Source of the DNA: Dipetalonema caudispina
Taxonomy: Eukaryota > Nematoda > Chromadorea > Rhabditida > Onchocercidae
Direction: 5' to 3'
NCBI GenBank assembly: GCA_013365325.1
Contig: JABVXV010000345.1
Location: 5,400 to 64,002 of the forward strand
DNA: 58,603 nt
Shown here: positions 14,201 to 27,200 of the stretch, piece by piece
How positions within the stretch are numbered: position 1 is the stretch's first letter
How the letters are laid out: each line of letters opens with the position of its first letter
Notes under the pieces: generated by a model
The model's input: only the letters and a program-made list of their open reading frames with translations
Databases searched by the model: none
What the model was told of the DNA's origin: nothing
Made by a program: the position numbers and the translations under genes

Positions 14201-15115
14201 TGATAACCTTCTTCAGCAAATATAGCATGCGGTATGAATAATGAATTCGATAATCGATTTCTCCCACATCTGTAGTAGGTGATAGTAGTGGCGGTACTAA
14301 AGTGGGAGACACAGAATAATTGTGATCGTCAAATGGTGTAGTTTCGTTAAAATCCGAATTACATAAAATATTTTCCGAATTTGGTAATGGATATTCCTCA
14401 TCCAATTGTGGGTCTATCAATCCTTTGCTTCGCATCAAACGCTCCAAATATATCGTTTGATGCTTTAATGGATCGAATGGTAGCCGTTTTACTTTTGGTA
14501 AGCTCAAAGCTGAAAAATATACATGAATATTTCAGTCCATTATGACTCTACACTTTTAATTGCTTATGACAAGCAATTTCTTGATTTTCACGCAAAAAAT
14601 CAATAACATTAGACATGGCATAATGCATACCAATTTGGCCTACCACTTGATAATCACCTCATGTTTCTTCTCTCAAATCCACTATAGCTTAATTTCTACT
14701 GTTTTCTGTCCACATTGCGCGTCCATATATTGACATCTTCGCCTTTGCGTGTCAAATTTAGTTTCTGTTTATGCTATCCCTCTCTTCTTAGCCCATTATT
14801 GCTTTTAACTAAATCTGACGCCTAGCTTCAAAGCACTGTTTTTCATTTAAAATATTAGCTCTCTGTGGACAGTGAATGCACCGTACAATAATATATTATT
14901 GCATTTCTCTCCAATTCATTTTTTCACAATATGTCCATATAATCCTGGTGCAGTGTGGAACTATTTACTCTGCTTACAATAACGACGTATCATGTGACAT
15001 GGCACTCTGATCATAAAGCATGAAATTGTGGATTCACTTTGAATTGAGTCTGAAACTTACGTGTGCATCCCATCTGTATCAAATATAGATAATCGTGAAT
15101 AGTTACTTGATCCAT
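5295..15115 (-). CDS. TANGO6: TANGO6/RTP1-like HEAT-repeat protein
   Basis: Family members act in Golgi organisation/secretion (metazoa) and in nuclear import of RNA polymerase II (yeast Rtp1). Twenty-three exons give about 1045 aa, close to the ~1,090 aa of vertebrate TANGO6: 15061-15115, 14208-14509, 13973-14108, 13710-13792, 13036-13100, 12737-12803, 12452-12530, 12242-12369, 11708-11815, 11305-11454, 10672-10830, 10311-10379, 10018-10233, 9616-9778, 9294-9397, 8889-9062, 8141-8316, 7690-7904, 7196-7345, 6839-6931, 6269-6426, 5713-5826, 5295-5468. All phases agree. The RTP1_C1 region shows VRGHALIKLAKGIRRKN near residue 782, followed by DSYVYLAAINALAELA. The RTP1_C2 region follows (EMAPAYFD, then RASVLSSLSNL; later EIVRRAAVDLMRAI). 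The start is MDQVTIHDY, 31 nt after a TTTTCAG that may take a spliced leader. Junction 17/18 needs a GC donor; junction 20/21 is ambiguous. Confidence 0.85.
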
Positions 15116-15228
15116 TTTAAAAAAGCAAGAACAAAACAATAGGAAATCTGAAAACAATAAAGTGGAAAAAGATTTTTGGGGAAAAAAAAGACAGGTTTTA
15201 ATTTTAAAATTAATAGCGTTTATCTTTG

Positions 15229-15547
15229 AGAGATCACTGTGATAACTTAGCTGGCCAGAGCAATGCGTTTCAGGATGTCAACAAGATTGCACTCACATAT
15301 GTCGAGTATTATCCCTTAGAGTTACGGATTCACGATATTGATCGTTCAGTTGCTTATCCAGGTGGTTCATTGATGGCCACACTAACAATGACTAAGGCAT
15401 ATAGGCCCTATCCACCGACTTGGAACTTCTATTTCACCAGCGCTTGATTGTTTGCACACCTGTACCACAACAAAATGTCTAAATTTTATAGGAGATATGA
15501 ATTTTGACGTCCCAAACGATGACCAGTCGCTTTCTGAAAATATTTGA
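15229..15547 (+). pseudogene. Frameshifted coding relic, possible secreted lipid-binding-like protein
   Basis: An open frame of about 72 codons (15229-15444) has protein-like composition (DHCDN..., then YVEYYPLELRI and AYPGGSLMATLTM) and ends at TGA 15445-15447. Moving by one base near the last codons opens a cysteine-rich frame (LDCLHTC...KCLNF) that runs to TGA 15545-15547. No ATG, signal peptide or upstream exon is visible. The only acceptor-like sequence is a weak CTTTGAG just before the frame. The pattern C...PL...PGG.L faintly recalls GM2-activator/ML-type lipid-binding proteins, but I do not recognise the family. It lies between the 3' end of eEF1B and the 5' end of TANGO6, antisense to both. 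It could be a decayed copy, an exon of an unseen gene, or a gene with a sequencing indel. Confidence 0.35.
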
Positions 15548-15772
15548 GTTTGGAATCATCAAAATTTAATTAAGTAACTAAATATAACTACTGGAATTTT
15601 GCTCCGTTACTCTTTTATGATTGGGAATATTCCAATAAAAGTTAAATTTGAAATTTTAGGAAGAACGATAATAATGTGGTATTTGCCACAATAAAAATTG
15701 AAAATAGTAAAGAGCGAGTTTATGAAATGATTTATTCTTCAACAACATCAACAATAAAACACTCATCAGTGC

Positions 15773-18537
15773 TTATACTTTATTGAAAGCTACAATATCA
15801 ACCGACTGCACTAAATCATCGAAACCCATAATTTGCTCTTCTAACCAATCCGAAGACACTTTCTCATCTTCCACCACACAACAGATCTAGAAAAAGAAAT
15901 CTTCTTTGTGCGTTGTTTAAATCCCAAACTATGAAACATTATATCTTTTACAATCAGTCAAATACTATTACATTTGAATTAAACAACATCAATATCACTT
16001 TGTTTCCAGTGTTCTGCTAAATTTTGCTTCACTAACAAATTTTTTTCTTTTCCTGTTCTTTATTTTCAGCTGATCTCGCTATTTGTAAAATTAACACCAA
16101 AGCGATGTCATATATTTTAATGTCACTTTATTATATAATTAAAGTGGAGTATGTATCAGAATTCTTTGTTTTATATTATCTTTCGATCCTGTCCTGTAAT
16201 AAATCCTTCATACTACTTCAAACCTATAGTTGCTGTTTTATTTGAAGCCCATTTGCAAACGTTGTAAAGCAAATTCCATACTTGAAGTTTTTTGATGCCA
16301 TAAGCTACGGGCAAAACTTTTGCTGCTCCCCAAACAAGCCCATCCAATTCGATCGTTCTTATATTTTTCTCTATATCGGCTATTTCAATAGAATCATCCC
16401 ATGGTTTTACATCAAAAATGATGTTTGACTTGGCAATCGTAGCTGGCTTTTTCGATTTTTTTTCTTCATATGCCTTCAAAAATTTTTTGTTAAGACATTT
16501 TACTTCTGTGTCCTGAAATTCTTGCATAATCCATCATTTTCTACAATGTTTTAACGTTATTTCTTGACTGTTTTAAAAGGCATGAGAAAATATTATCCTC
16601 TGATATGATTGTCACATTCAAAGTCATATTTTCAGCAATCACGAAAGATAAGAAATCAAACATCTCCTTTCTTTTAAAAATATTATTTTAAATTCACTAT
16701 ATAATTATAGTTACAAAGTGAAATATAGTATAGAGTATCTGTGTTAACTATATTTCAAGTCCAACGAAATTGATGGTCCAAAAACTTAACTAAAGTATGT
16801 TCCTTATAATTGTTCCGATTTCTCATGTTTATAAGATGATGAAATGTTTATTCATCAAAGTGTCTTATCGCAACTTTTCATTTTATGAAAGATATCCTAT
16901 TTCAGATCGATATTTCAAATATGTTTCTCGACTGAAATAAATACGACTCTTTTTATCACCATCTTTTCCTCCTCCATAATACTAAATAAGAATTCTCTTC
17001 AGAATGATCCTCATTAAAAAAATATTCCCGCTCTTTCCGAATCTTGAAAAATTGATCTTCTCTTTCTTATTCTCTGTTTTGCCGGAACAACATCCTACAT
17101 GATGTTATGTTGAAAAGTAAAAAGTCTTAAAGTGATATTTCTTCCTTTTCTAGTGCATGCAAGGCGAGTCGATAGACCAAGAATGAGATGATGAGCACAA
17201 GGTTTTCCTTTGTATTATTTGAAATATGCAAAAACAAATAAAGGACTACACCTTAAGTCGTGCAGCGGTTATTCGTGCTTTTTCTTCGTCATCTTCATCA
17301 TCTGAACCGAATAAATCAATGTCTTCACCAGGCTCTCCCTTCTCGATAATCCCGTTAGAAGTCATTGGACTGGGCCATCTAAGAGTAAAAAGTGAATTTT
17401 CCAAAATTTCAACCCTTCTTTTTTCATGAATCAATCAGGCCTAATAATTAATGATTTAATTAAGAATGGAAAAAGAATAATAAGTACTTCATTGTCATAA
17501 AGGGAAATGATCATTTGCATCTACGGTAAAACTTTATCCAATCCAGTAAAACAGATAAAAAAAGATCAACAAGTATAAGCTATTTTATCCATCTTGATTG
17601 AATTGTGGATAATTCCCTTCAGTAGGTATTTTAATCGCATAGAATTTTCCTGGAGTATATACGACACAGAGGATGGCTGTCTTGCTGGACTTTTTTAACG
17701 TTAGTAAATGCAACTAATCTTAAGCGAATACACCGATTATCAAGTAAATACGGAATAAAGGAAAACAAAATTCGTTACGATTTTCGTTCGTCGTCGCTGA
17801 AACTTCCTATATTCCGATACCATCGCAAAACATTAACATATTTCATAGCTGGTTCTGAAGTAAGCGATCCGAAAAGCTGCACATCATCACCAGATGGTGT
17901 GTATCTGAAAGACAAGTTCCTACATTATTTCCGATCATCAGAAACGAGAAACATAAAATGGAATGGGTAATTACAGTGCTCACATTCTACCACCAGAAAA
18001 TAATTACGATTTCGAGCTGCCTTCAAACATCAGCTAGTTCCGGCTCTTTCCTTTATTCTCTAAATCAACATTATCGATACCAAAGAAATCTCAATAAAAT
18101 TGTAAGGATATCAAGTTAGAGTTATATGAAGAAAACAAGCGCAGACAATACCGTCTGCGCTTCTATTTCTACAATTATAGAAAATTCATGAGAAAGACAG
18201 ATCTTATTTAGGAAAATCCTAAATACGATCTGTCTTTCTCATGAATTTCCTATAATTGTACAAATTGCTCTATATTAATCTCTGTACAGTATTTATATAT
18301 ATTAAAAGGAAGAAAAAAGAAAACTTCTATTAGTAAATTCCATAATGACTATAAAAAATCACGCGAAATCAATTAGTGGAATTACCTGAAGTAGTAATAA
18401 TGAATAACCGAGAAACAAAAGAAAAAAAGCAGTTGCAACAACAAATAAATCAATTACCCGGATGCATAAGCGAAATCCTTCAAATGTCCATCGAAGGCTG
18501 CTAACCCATCATCTGCTTTCAAATCATACATTGTCAT
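15773..18537 (-). CDS. eef1b: Translation elongation factor 1-beta/delta (eEF1B GEF subunit)
   Basis: This is the nucleotide exchange factor that recharges eEF1A with GTP in cytosolic translation. Five exons (18458-18537, 17779-17904, 17252-17378, 16282-16512, 15773-15886) give 225 aa, the usual eEF1B-beta length. Residues 1 to about 70 form the GST-C-like part ([10 protein letters not shown], then [11 protein letters not shown] and [10 protein letters not shown]). Residues ~85-100 hold the acidic motif [14 protein letters not shown]. The C-terminal GEF domain shows [30 protein letters not shown] and [20 protein letters not shown]. Two in-frame ATGs (18537, 18531) follow an ATTGCAG at about 18558 that may be a trans-splice acceptor; I chose the first. 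An AATAAA (15779-15784) overlaps the last codons. Intron 1 carries two hairpins. Beta versus delta is not certain; there is no leucine zipper, which favours beta. Confidence 0.93.
18137..18162. repeat. Perfect 10-bp inverted repeat (small hairpin)
   Basis: AAGCGCAGAC (18137-18146) and its reverse complement (18153-18162) are separated by 6 nt. It lies in eEF1B intron 1, immediately beside the longer foldback at 18170-18260. Confidence 0.85.
18170..18260. repeat. Long near-perfect foldback, 44-nt arms, 3-nt loop
   Basis: Arms 18170-18213 and 18217-18260 are reverse complements at 42 of 44 positions, with only AAA between them. The core includes TCATGAGAAAGACAGATC. It lies in eEF1B intron 1 (17905-18457). 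It could be a small MITE, the head-to-head relic of an insertion, or a hairpin RNA precursor. Confidence 0.85.
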
Positions 18538-18557
18538 CAAATATGAGAAAAATTTAC

Positions 18558-19782
18558 CTGCAATTCTGATAAAAGTTTATATTGCTGATTTGTACTGCGA
18601 GTATAGCGAGTATGACACAAAGCACAGAGAAGTATAAAATGGATTAAGAAAGCATAACAAGGGAAAAATTAATAATTTATAATCACTGATAAGCAGAAGA
18701 ATAACTATACAACTGAACAGCTATTCATTGGAACGTTTCGTACATTACATACTTTTTATTTCAATAAATTATGCATCTGTATTACATGAATCATCTTTGC
18801 TAAAAAGGATTTGAAGAACGATCTGAGTTAATTAAAAAAGCAAAAATTATTCGCTACAGATTATTCCTGCATTAGTATAAATAAATAACAATATCAAATT
18901 TTCCTAATAGATAGAATAGACTAACCAGTATTTCAATAAATAAAATAAAATTTGTTTTCAAACACAACCAAGAAAAACTTTTACAATACTCCGAAGTAAT
19001 TAAACAAGTAGTACCTAATGTCTCCTTAGTTCAGATTGTTTGCAAAAATTTCATTCTCTCCGTATAAAACGCTTATACTGGAATGGAAGAAAAAATTCTC
19101 ATCTAATTACTAGAAGTAATTACTTCTATCACTGAATGAATGCTGCAAATAATAAGGCTCAATTCTCAAAACAGTTCCAATTAATCATTCAAGTGATATT
19201 TCTGTGAATAAAAGTGATTATGCATAAATTTTTTTTTTTTTTCTCGGATGAATACAAAAGGGAATTTAAATCCCCAAAAATCCAATCAAAGGATCGATTT
19301 AGAGAAACAAAAAAAGGAATCTTTCTTTAGTTGATCCTCTCGTAATGCGGTACACAAATTTGACTGGAATTAAATTTCATACTGACAACAAAATAAATGA
19401 GAAGAAAACACTCCCCATCTCCCGAGACTTCTCGGATCAACAATGATCCATCGACCAACAAACATTGGCGCAAGATACTTCGCATTATGAATTTAGCAAC
19501 TTCTCTATCGTAATCATATAGCTGAAATTCTTCTCAAAATTTAAAGCCTATGTTGCAGCGCAGAAGTTTCTTTATTTATTTTGTTCAGTTGTAATATCTT
19601 CTGAAATTTTACTGGAATTAATGGTATTTTAAAGTGCTGTTAATTAATTGTCATTATTTCTTTGCTCTATTATAGGTAATTATGTGATTGATGAAACGAT
19701 TAGAGACAAAAAAAACCTCAAGATATTGAAATTTTAAAAAAAAAAACCCTTTCCAAATTGTTGGAACCGATAATTGGATGGA
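18558..19782. other. Divergent intergenic region eEF1B / chimaerin
   Basis: About 1.2 kb between the two divergently transcribed genes, presumably holding both promoters. It is AT-rich with an A-run and a T-run. I see no convincing additional exon; a 5' non-coding or alternative first exon of chimaerin could lie here unseen. No TATA box can be called reliably at this base composition. Confidence 0.5.
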
Positions 19783-22773
19783 ATGGAGGAAGAAGTTGGA
19801 TATTGGAAGCAAAACTTATATTTGCTTCAGGAAGCTGCACCACGACCATTTCCTGTCAAATGTATGATTTCACCGGAATCCTCACCACCTCAAGTACCAC
19901 ATTTACTATTTTTTTTTTCCATTAAATATTCATCATACTTAACTACTAACTTAGTAGTTGATATGCAATGTTAATGACTGAATTAAATATGACTAAATAT
20001 ATTATGTAAATTGATACATATTGTATTTGAATTGGACTGAAATTGATCGATAATATTAGAATTGAATTAAGCTAATACTGACATGAATGTGGAAGGATAA
20101 AACTGAGTTAGGAATATTATTTAGAAATCGAAATAAATTGAACTAATATGACACCATACTAAGTTGAATTGGGTCGAAATTTCGTTCTTGATTAAAATGA
20201 ATTGGAAATGTTGAATTAGAATTACCGTTGGAGTGAAACTGAATGAAAATTGGCCTGTAATATGGGGATTGAGTTGAAATCAACTACTAATGTTGAAACT
20301 TATACGAATGCTGCGACTTCAGTGATACTTATATCTTGCAGGGTATAGTTTCGTTGTTTTTTATGGAGTTTAAGTTTTTAAATAATTACTAATGTGTTAA
20401 TATGTTTGTTGTTTAAATATATGATATCATGATTTAGCTTTATTTTTTCTTTGATATTTGGAATTAATATTTTAGTATGGTGCCGAGTTTCATGGTTTGA
20501 TTGAGCGAGAAGTAGCAGATAATATGTTGTTGGAAGCTGGTGAAGGTGCTTTTTTGGTTCGAGCATCGAGACGTTCACCAGGTGCTAATACGTTATGTAT
20601 GTTTTTCGATGGGCGTGTACTAAATTATAAGTTATTCTACGATGGTATGCATTATGTTGGCGAGAAAAGGTAAATAGCTGATGTTTGTGTTATTCGAAAT
20701 TACGTCACATTATTGTTGTCAATGGTTTTTTCATCTATATTATGTGATTAGTAATTGTCCATACTTTGTGGTGTTTGTACGGCATAAGAAATTTAGGGTT
20801 AATTATTGCTGTGGAGCAATCTTAGGTAATTAAGCCTTCAGTTATAGGCTGATTAGTTGGCAAGATTAAAAGATAAATAGAGTTACTTTTGAGAAACTTT
20901 CCAAATAATATTTATAGATTAGCAATGAGGCGAAGATGTTAATTGGTGCTAAACTAAATCTCGGTTTTAAAGCAACAGTATAAGAATTGTCATAATTTGA
21001 AGGATAAGCACGAATGGAAGAATGGTCATTATGCATGATTTACTCTATAGTAATATAAAATGTTATCCCAATAAATTTTATGCAGGTTTTTTTAAGGATA
21101 ATATAAATGTTAAATTTAGATTCGAACATTTGGAGGATTTAGTCGCAGATGGATTGATAACAATGCATATGGAGAAACATGCAAATGATTATATACAACG
21201 TATGGCGGATGAAGCGATTTATGAGCAAAGTCCTTATTCTCAGTATCAAAAAGCAACCGATTGTCGGCGACAGCCATGTGCTCGATGTCACAATTTTACT
21301 CCGGCTACATTCCGGATACCACATTATTGCGATTATTGTCGCAATTTTATGTGGGGACTTGTTCAACAGGTTTTTTCTTTCTTACCTTTTTGTGTGAATT
21401 GTTGGATTTTTGATCATTTTTATTTCTCTTTGGAAATAAAATCATGTGGTTACTTTGTAAAGTTCCATCTCTTCGCAACAAAAACTATGTAGTTAAAATA
21501 ACATAGTTCCATGTTTTCCAATTTTCATGGTGCCCATGGATCTATCAATGAATTTTGCGGCACATTCGATCACTATACTCATGGTTTTAATTAAATTACT
21601 CAAAAATTGAGGCAGAAATAAGAGATATATCAAATTTAATGGTAATTTCAGGGTGTTAAATGCGAAGACTGTGGTTTTTGTGCACACAAGAAATGTAGCG
21701 AGCGTACTATCCACGATTGCCGACCAGAGGCGAAATATGTAAAGCGGATGTTTGCTGTGGATATCAGTACATTATGTATGGCACATGCTGTAAGCATTCC
21801 ACCTGTTGTTTCTGCTTGCATTACTGAGGTTGAACGACGTGGTTTACGTGCGGAAGGAATCTATAGGGTTTGTTTAATACTTTTTTTAAAATAGTTTTTG
21901 TAGCGAATTAAAATACGTAAAAAGAGAGAGGATAGGGTAAAATAAACTTATTGTATTTGTGTGTATGGAAAGATTTTAACTTCGTTTTTTCTTTTTCTGC
22001 GCCTCCTGACTTCAGTATTTAAGATGAAAGTGAACAAATGGAAATAATTGTTGGAATTACCGTATATTGTATAGTTTCAGGAAATTAATTAAGACTGTAT
22101 TCTCATTTCAGGTATCCGGCTCTCACGAACAAATGGAAAGATTGCGCCGACAGTTCGACACCCTCCATAAAGTTGATCTCTCGATTGTCGAAGATATTCA
22201 TACTGTAGCTGGCCTTTTAAAGCTATACCTCAGGCTTTTACCACAGCAACTTGTGCCATTTTCTGTATATCGATCCTTACTTACTGCTTATACCAATAAT
22301 CGAGCTTTCCACGAACGATCAAAAATGTGCAGGTATATTGCTAATCTGACCCCGTCCGAATTCTTAGAAAGATCTAATTTTCCAACCGAAGAATATTGAT
22401 TAGTTAGATGGCAATGCAAAAGTATCTAGCAAAATTTAGATATTAAGGATTATCAAATAATTATGGAAGATGAGACTTGCATGTGACAGGTTAAAGAAAT
22501 TGCTAAAATTTATTTTGTAGTTTTTAGGAATTTTTTTTTAGGAAAGCTTTGAAAGAATTAAATGAAGCAAATGGCCGAACATTGTTAGCAATATTGATGC
22601 ATATGCAAAGAGTAGCTGACAATAGTGCCGAGAATAAAATGAGTATCGAAAATCTGGCAACCATATTTTCACCTACATTATTCTGTACCGGTACCGTTCC
22701 GGCATTACCCCAACAACAACATCAGCTTCTTCATTTTCTTATCCAGAATCCCAGGATTGTCCCATTTTCTTAA
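19783..22773 (+). CDS. chin-1: Chimaerin: SH2-C1-RhoGAP protein (Rac GAP)
   Basis: Chimaerins are diacylglycerol-regulated GTPase-activating proteins that switch off Rac at membranes. Six exons (19783-19893, 20476-20669, 21120-21369, 21652-21867, 22112-22332, 22542-22773) give 407 aa. The N-terminus YWKQNLYLLQ-EAAPRP matches the chimaerin linker. The SH2 domain (about 38-120) has the FLVR motif and LFYDGMHYVGEKR. The C1 domain (His159 to Cys208) fits H-x12-C-x2-C-x13-C-x2-C-x4-H-x2-C-x7-C exactly and keeps the Pro, Gly and Gln typical of DAG-binding C1 domains. The RhoGAP domain (about 225-400) has GIYRVSG with the arginine finger at R257, then GLLKLYLRLLP and FSPTLF. An AATAAA begins 4 nt after the stop. 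The start is the only in-frame ATG after an upstream stop; a longer isoform with other first exons is possible. Confidence 0.93.
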
Positions 22774-24296
22774 AGTAATAAATGATCTTTTTCTACATTC
22801 ACCTTCATTAATTACGTCTATTCTTTTATATCGGATACGTCAGCATCGTCGTACATCTTGGTGAATGGTGATACGTCGAATGCTTTCGTGGAAAATTATG
22901 GGTTTTTTCTTTTAATGTGGAATTTCTCAAGATTTGACTTCAGTATAGTTTTGGTCAGGTTTTGTTCGTGTGTCGTACTATCATTTGTTTATTGCTTATA
23001 TGAAGTGCAAATTGATGTGGTAATTGGTTCAGGTATGCTTCTACTTAGAGAAGAGTCAAATGCATTTTAGAACAAAGTAGTCGGACTAGCCCAACAAGTA
23101 AGAATTCCACTGTAATATACATATCGTTAGATTTCTGCACGATTGTGATTTTGTGTATTCTAGGAAAAGAATACTTAGTTATTACTAGGTTTTTAGGATG
23201 ATTATTATTTACAGAGCTTAAATTAATCCACATCAAGACTAGTTCTCCTTCTTTCTGGCGATCAGGATATGAAATGCATTCTTACTGTTTCTTATTCTTT
23301 TTCTGAATTATTAGTTGCTCACTGAAGATTATTTTCAGGCGATAGAAATTAGTAATAAAAGTATCTCCCAACATATTGTAATTTTTCTTCATATAGAGCA
23401 GACCAGTTATTCTTTACTTCTTGCTCATTTACTGTGTTATAATACTAAAAATAATCGTTTCTTGTTGTTTATATCTTTACAAATATAGGAAAAAGTTCTT
23501 ATTATAGGAATGGCTCATATTTTAGAAATTTCAAGAGAAAAATTGGATTTGAAAGAGTGATTAAAAATTTTCATTGGAAATGTAAGATATTCGAAGTTTC
23601 TCAATGTTCAGCTACTTTATGAATTTAAAAAATGTATCAATTCATGACCATCTATTGGTATTTATAATGATGTAAATTAGCTTCACTTTTTCAAGTGCAC
23701 AAATTGCATTTCTCATTATTTCTTCTTCTCCTGCCACATTCTAACTTTATAGTTACTTTTTTAATTTCAACTTTCGAATACATCATTCACTTGCTTTGCA
23801 TGAAAAGTGATGTGTAATATGCTGAAGAAATGTTCTTCATTTAACTAACGCTTGTGTATGTTGTGCAATTTCACTGTTAGATATTTGAAAATGTGCTCAG
23901 TTTAAAGTTCTCCTTACATTTTTTATTTTTTTGCCGTTTATAAAATAGCCGTTGTATGTCTTGTGATGTTCAACCTCATACAGAGAAAGGGGAAAGGAGC
24001 TTACCACATTGATTGACAAAAGAAACTTCCAATATTACTGGCAAATGAACCTTCAAGTTTAGTTTTAGAATTTATTTGAAAATATATAAAAAAAATACAT
24101 CATGAACATTTGTTGATCAAATCCTGCAGAATATACAGATGGAATGGATCGAAATACATAGTAATGTTCGGTTATAACTGATGAAGCTAAAGATAGGATC
24201 AGGCTTGAACGAAAGCCGAAAAGCATAATACGAGTAAATGAATTAAGCTCTCTTTATTCAAACAAGAAAGAAGGTTTGATTTAACATTATTTTCAG
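22774..24296. other. Convergent intergenic region chimaerin / ALDH9
   Basis: The region lies between two converging 3' ends. A candidate polyadenylation signal AATAAA for chimaerin is at 22777-22782. The small open frame at 22858-23070 has no splice or motif support. No gene seen. Confidence 0.55.
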
Positions 24297-27200
24297 TTAT
24301 AGGAATGGATTATTCAGCTTCTCGGATGCATTGACAAATACACTTTTCAATTGTGAAAAAGCTTCCAGGGCTGCGATACCATTTTCACGCCCGAAACCTG
24401 ACTGTTTCATACCACCAAAAGGTATCATTGCGTCTTAAAAAAAGACTTCGACAGGATCATCTTATTAAAAAAGAAAACATGCCACAGCAAATGCAAATTT
24501 GAAATGAGATTTTGCACTTCAAAATAGATTATTCCTTCTAAGTCGATAACCACCAACGGCAAATGTTACGTCAACAAATTTGTATAGGTAAAGCTTTAAG
24601 AAAGTTGGAGATAGGGTCAGAACGATTCAAAGCTAATTTGAAAATATTCCGAACTAAAATTTTGTATCTTTCAATAAACTTACTAGTGATATTGAATGTA
24701 TTTACATAAACGTTGCCAGCATGAAGTTTTGAAGCCAACGAATATGCCAGATGTAAGTTCCTGAAGAAAATTGACAGATATTTGCTGCTAATAAATAAAT
24801 ATAAATTCAAAACTAAATTTAAATAATTAACAAAACATACCTTGTAAAAACACCAGCAGCAAGTCCGTATGGCGTATCGTTTGCCATACGAATAGCATCC
24901 TGAAATTTCAGTTTTCATAAAATTTCCCATTTTATTCTGTCTATCGATTAAAGGTGCAGGTCTATTAAATTTTTTTTTGTCTATTAAAGGTGCACACATG
25001 ACTTGCTCTTAACGAGATCAAAATCTAAACCCGAAAAAAACTTCAAATAGGGTTTAACAATTCACATAGCAGAAGTTTACCTCGTTGTTCTGGAATGGAA
25101 TGATTAACATGGCAGCTCCGAAGACTTCCTCTTTGTAAATTCTCATTTGCTCGGTGATGGAATCCAGAACAGCAGGTGATAAATAATAACCACCTTCGAG
25201 ACCTTTAATTTTTAGCTCGCTACCGCCACACAACAATTTGGCACCCTTCAACATCCAAAATCAAATTAATGGAAGAAAAACTACATCGCATCAGTAATTC
25301 TGCAGTATTTTGACCAAACCATGTTAATAGAACCTTATCAACAACTTTTCTTTTCTTCCGAGCGAGAACTTTATCCCTTTCCTAAAAAGTTGAAGCAATA
25401 ATTGAAGCAAACCAAATAACCTGCTGTACAGCTTCATCAATGTAAGCTTTAACTTTGTTCAAGTGTTCACGGGATATTGTTGCACCTATTTTTGTCTCTT
25501 TCAATAATGGATCACCGATGACTAAATTTTCCGTTTGTTTTACAACTTTTTCACGAAACTCATTGTAACATGATATATGTACGAGGACTTTTGACGCATT
25601 TGAACATACTTCACCTTGACTGCAAATGTTTTTCAGTAATTTCCTTATCGAATAATTGAACAATCGAATCATTACTTATTCCTTTTCCTGTTCAAAATCC
25701 AAAGAAAACTGGTAACAGTTCATTTTACAAATGATGTGGAAGTAAAAGATGTAAAAAATACGTCCAAATTAAAGGAGATAATTTAGAGCTAAAAAAAAAA
25801 AGAAAAACATGTCACACATGAGATTTGACATTCTACAAATGTGATAGATACATATACTCCTATGAACAAACTAACGCGAAAAAATTCGCCATAAGGGCAC
25901 CCGTAACAGCGACATCGATGTCTGCATCTTCACAAACGATCATCGCACTTTTTCCACCCAATTCCAATGTTACCGGTTTAATTCCACCCAGCAAGCTACA
26001 TGATGCCAGAATTTTAGATCCAGTTACAGTGCTACCCGTAAATGTGATCTTATTAATGCCTTTATGTTCGCATATCGCTTGACCTGTTTCAGCTTCACCC
26101 TAAAATGTTTTGCCTCAATCACTGCAATCATTAATGGAACTATTGTTAAAATACTGAATTGGTAAACTAATAACGATGTTTCATTTTTGAATGGTTTGCA
26201 AATGTATCACATTTTATATTGATGTAAAACCGTAGCAAGACAACACACAAACTATAGTACCTTCTACACAGTTATTAAATATAGTATAATAATTAATTAT
26301 AATAGCTGAGACATACTATTTCGAATATATGATATTTTATCAATGCCTAACTTTGCTATAAATAACTCATTCAGAACATTGGATAAATAAACTACATAAG
26401 AATAATTTTTATCGAAGCAACAAAAAATTTCAATTTAAATTGGAATTGAAATAATAAGATTAGCAAATACTTGGAAAAAATTTACATAAAAATGCCTCAA
26501 AAAACTAAAAGAAATTCGCAAGTTGAATTGTTATTCACAACTATCTTCTTCGTCTTTCTCCAATATTTTTTAAAATATACAAAAATATACCTGTAAAACG
26601 GATAGTACACCATCAGGAAGACCAGCAGCTTGAAGGATTTGAGCCAACAATACAGAAGTTACGGGTGCAAAAGGTGATGGTTTGTACAGCACAGCGTTAC
26701 CGCACATTAATGCTGGTGCAATTTTCCACGATGCAGTTAGCATAGGATAGTTCCAAACGCCAATTCCACCAACAATGCCCCATGGAACACGTTCCGTGTA
26801 TGCATAATTGTCGTTACTTAATGGGAAATGATTGCCTACAATAAGATGTATACCTCCAAGCGTTTGGCAGTAAGAAGATAGAAATATCATACCGAAAATA
26901 GTACCATGACTTTAGTCAATACTTCGAAAAACTGGCAAAATTGATTTAAATTACTATTTTGAAGGATTTCAGAAAAAAAAAACTGATTTCAATTAACATA
27001 AGAAAGGAGTGAATTGACCCATTTTAATAAATTGGAAAAATTTTAAATAGTTATATAATTTAAGGAATCAAAAACACTTAATGAACTTGAAATTTTTTAC
27101 CAGCAATATTATGCAAGGCACCGGCGAAGAATTCGAAAGTATCCGCAGAACCAGCCATATCCCATCGTGATTCTTCAAGTGGTTTACCGCAATCAATAGT

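Noticed and set aside
22858..23070. Open frame of 70 codons on + strand after chimaerin
   Set aside because: Hydrophobic but no motif, start context or splice support; lies in the presumed 3' flank.
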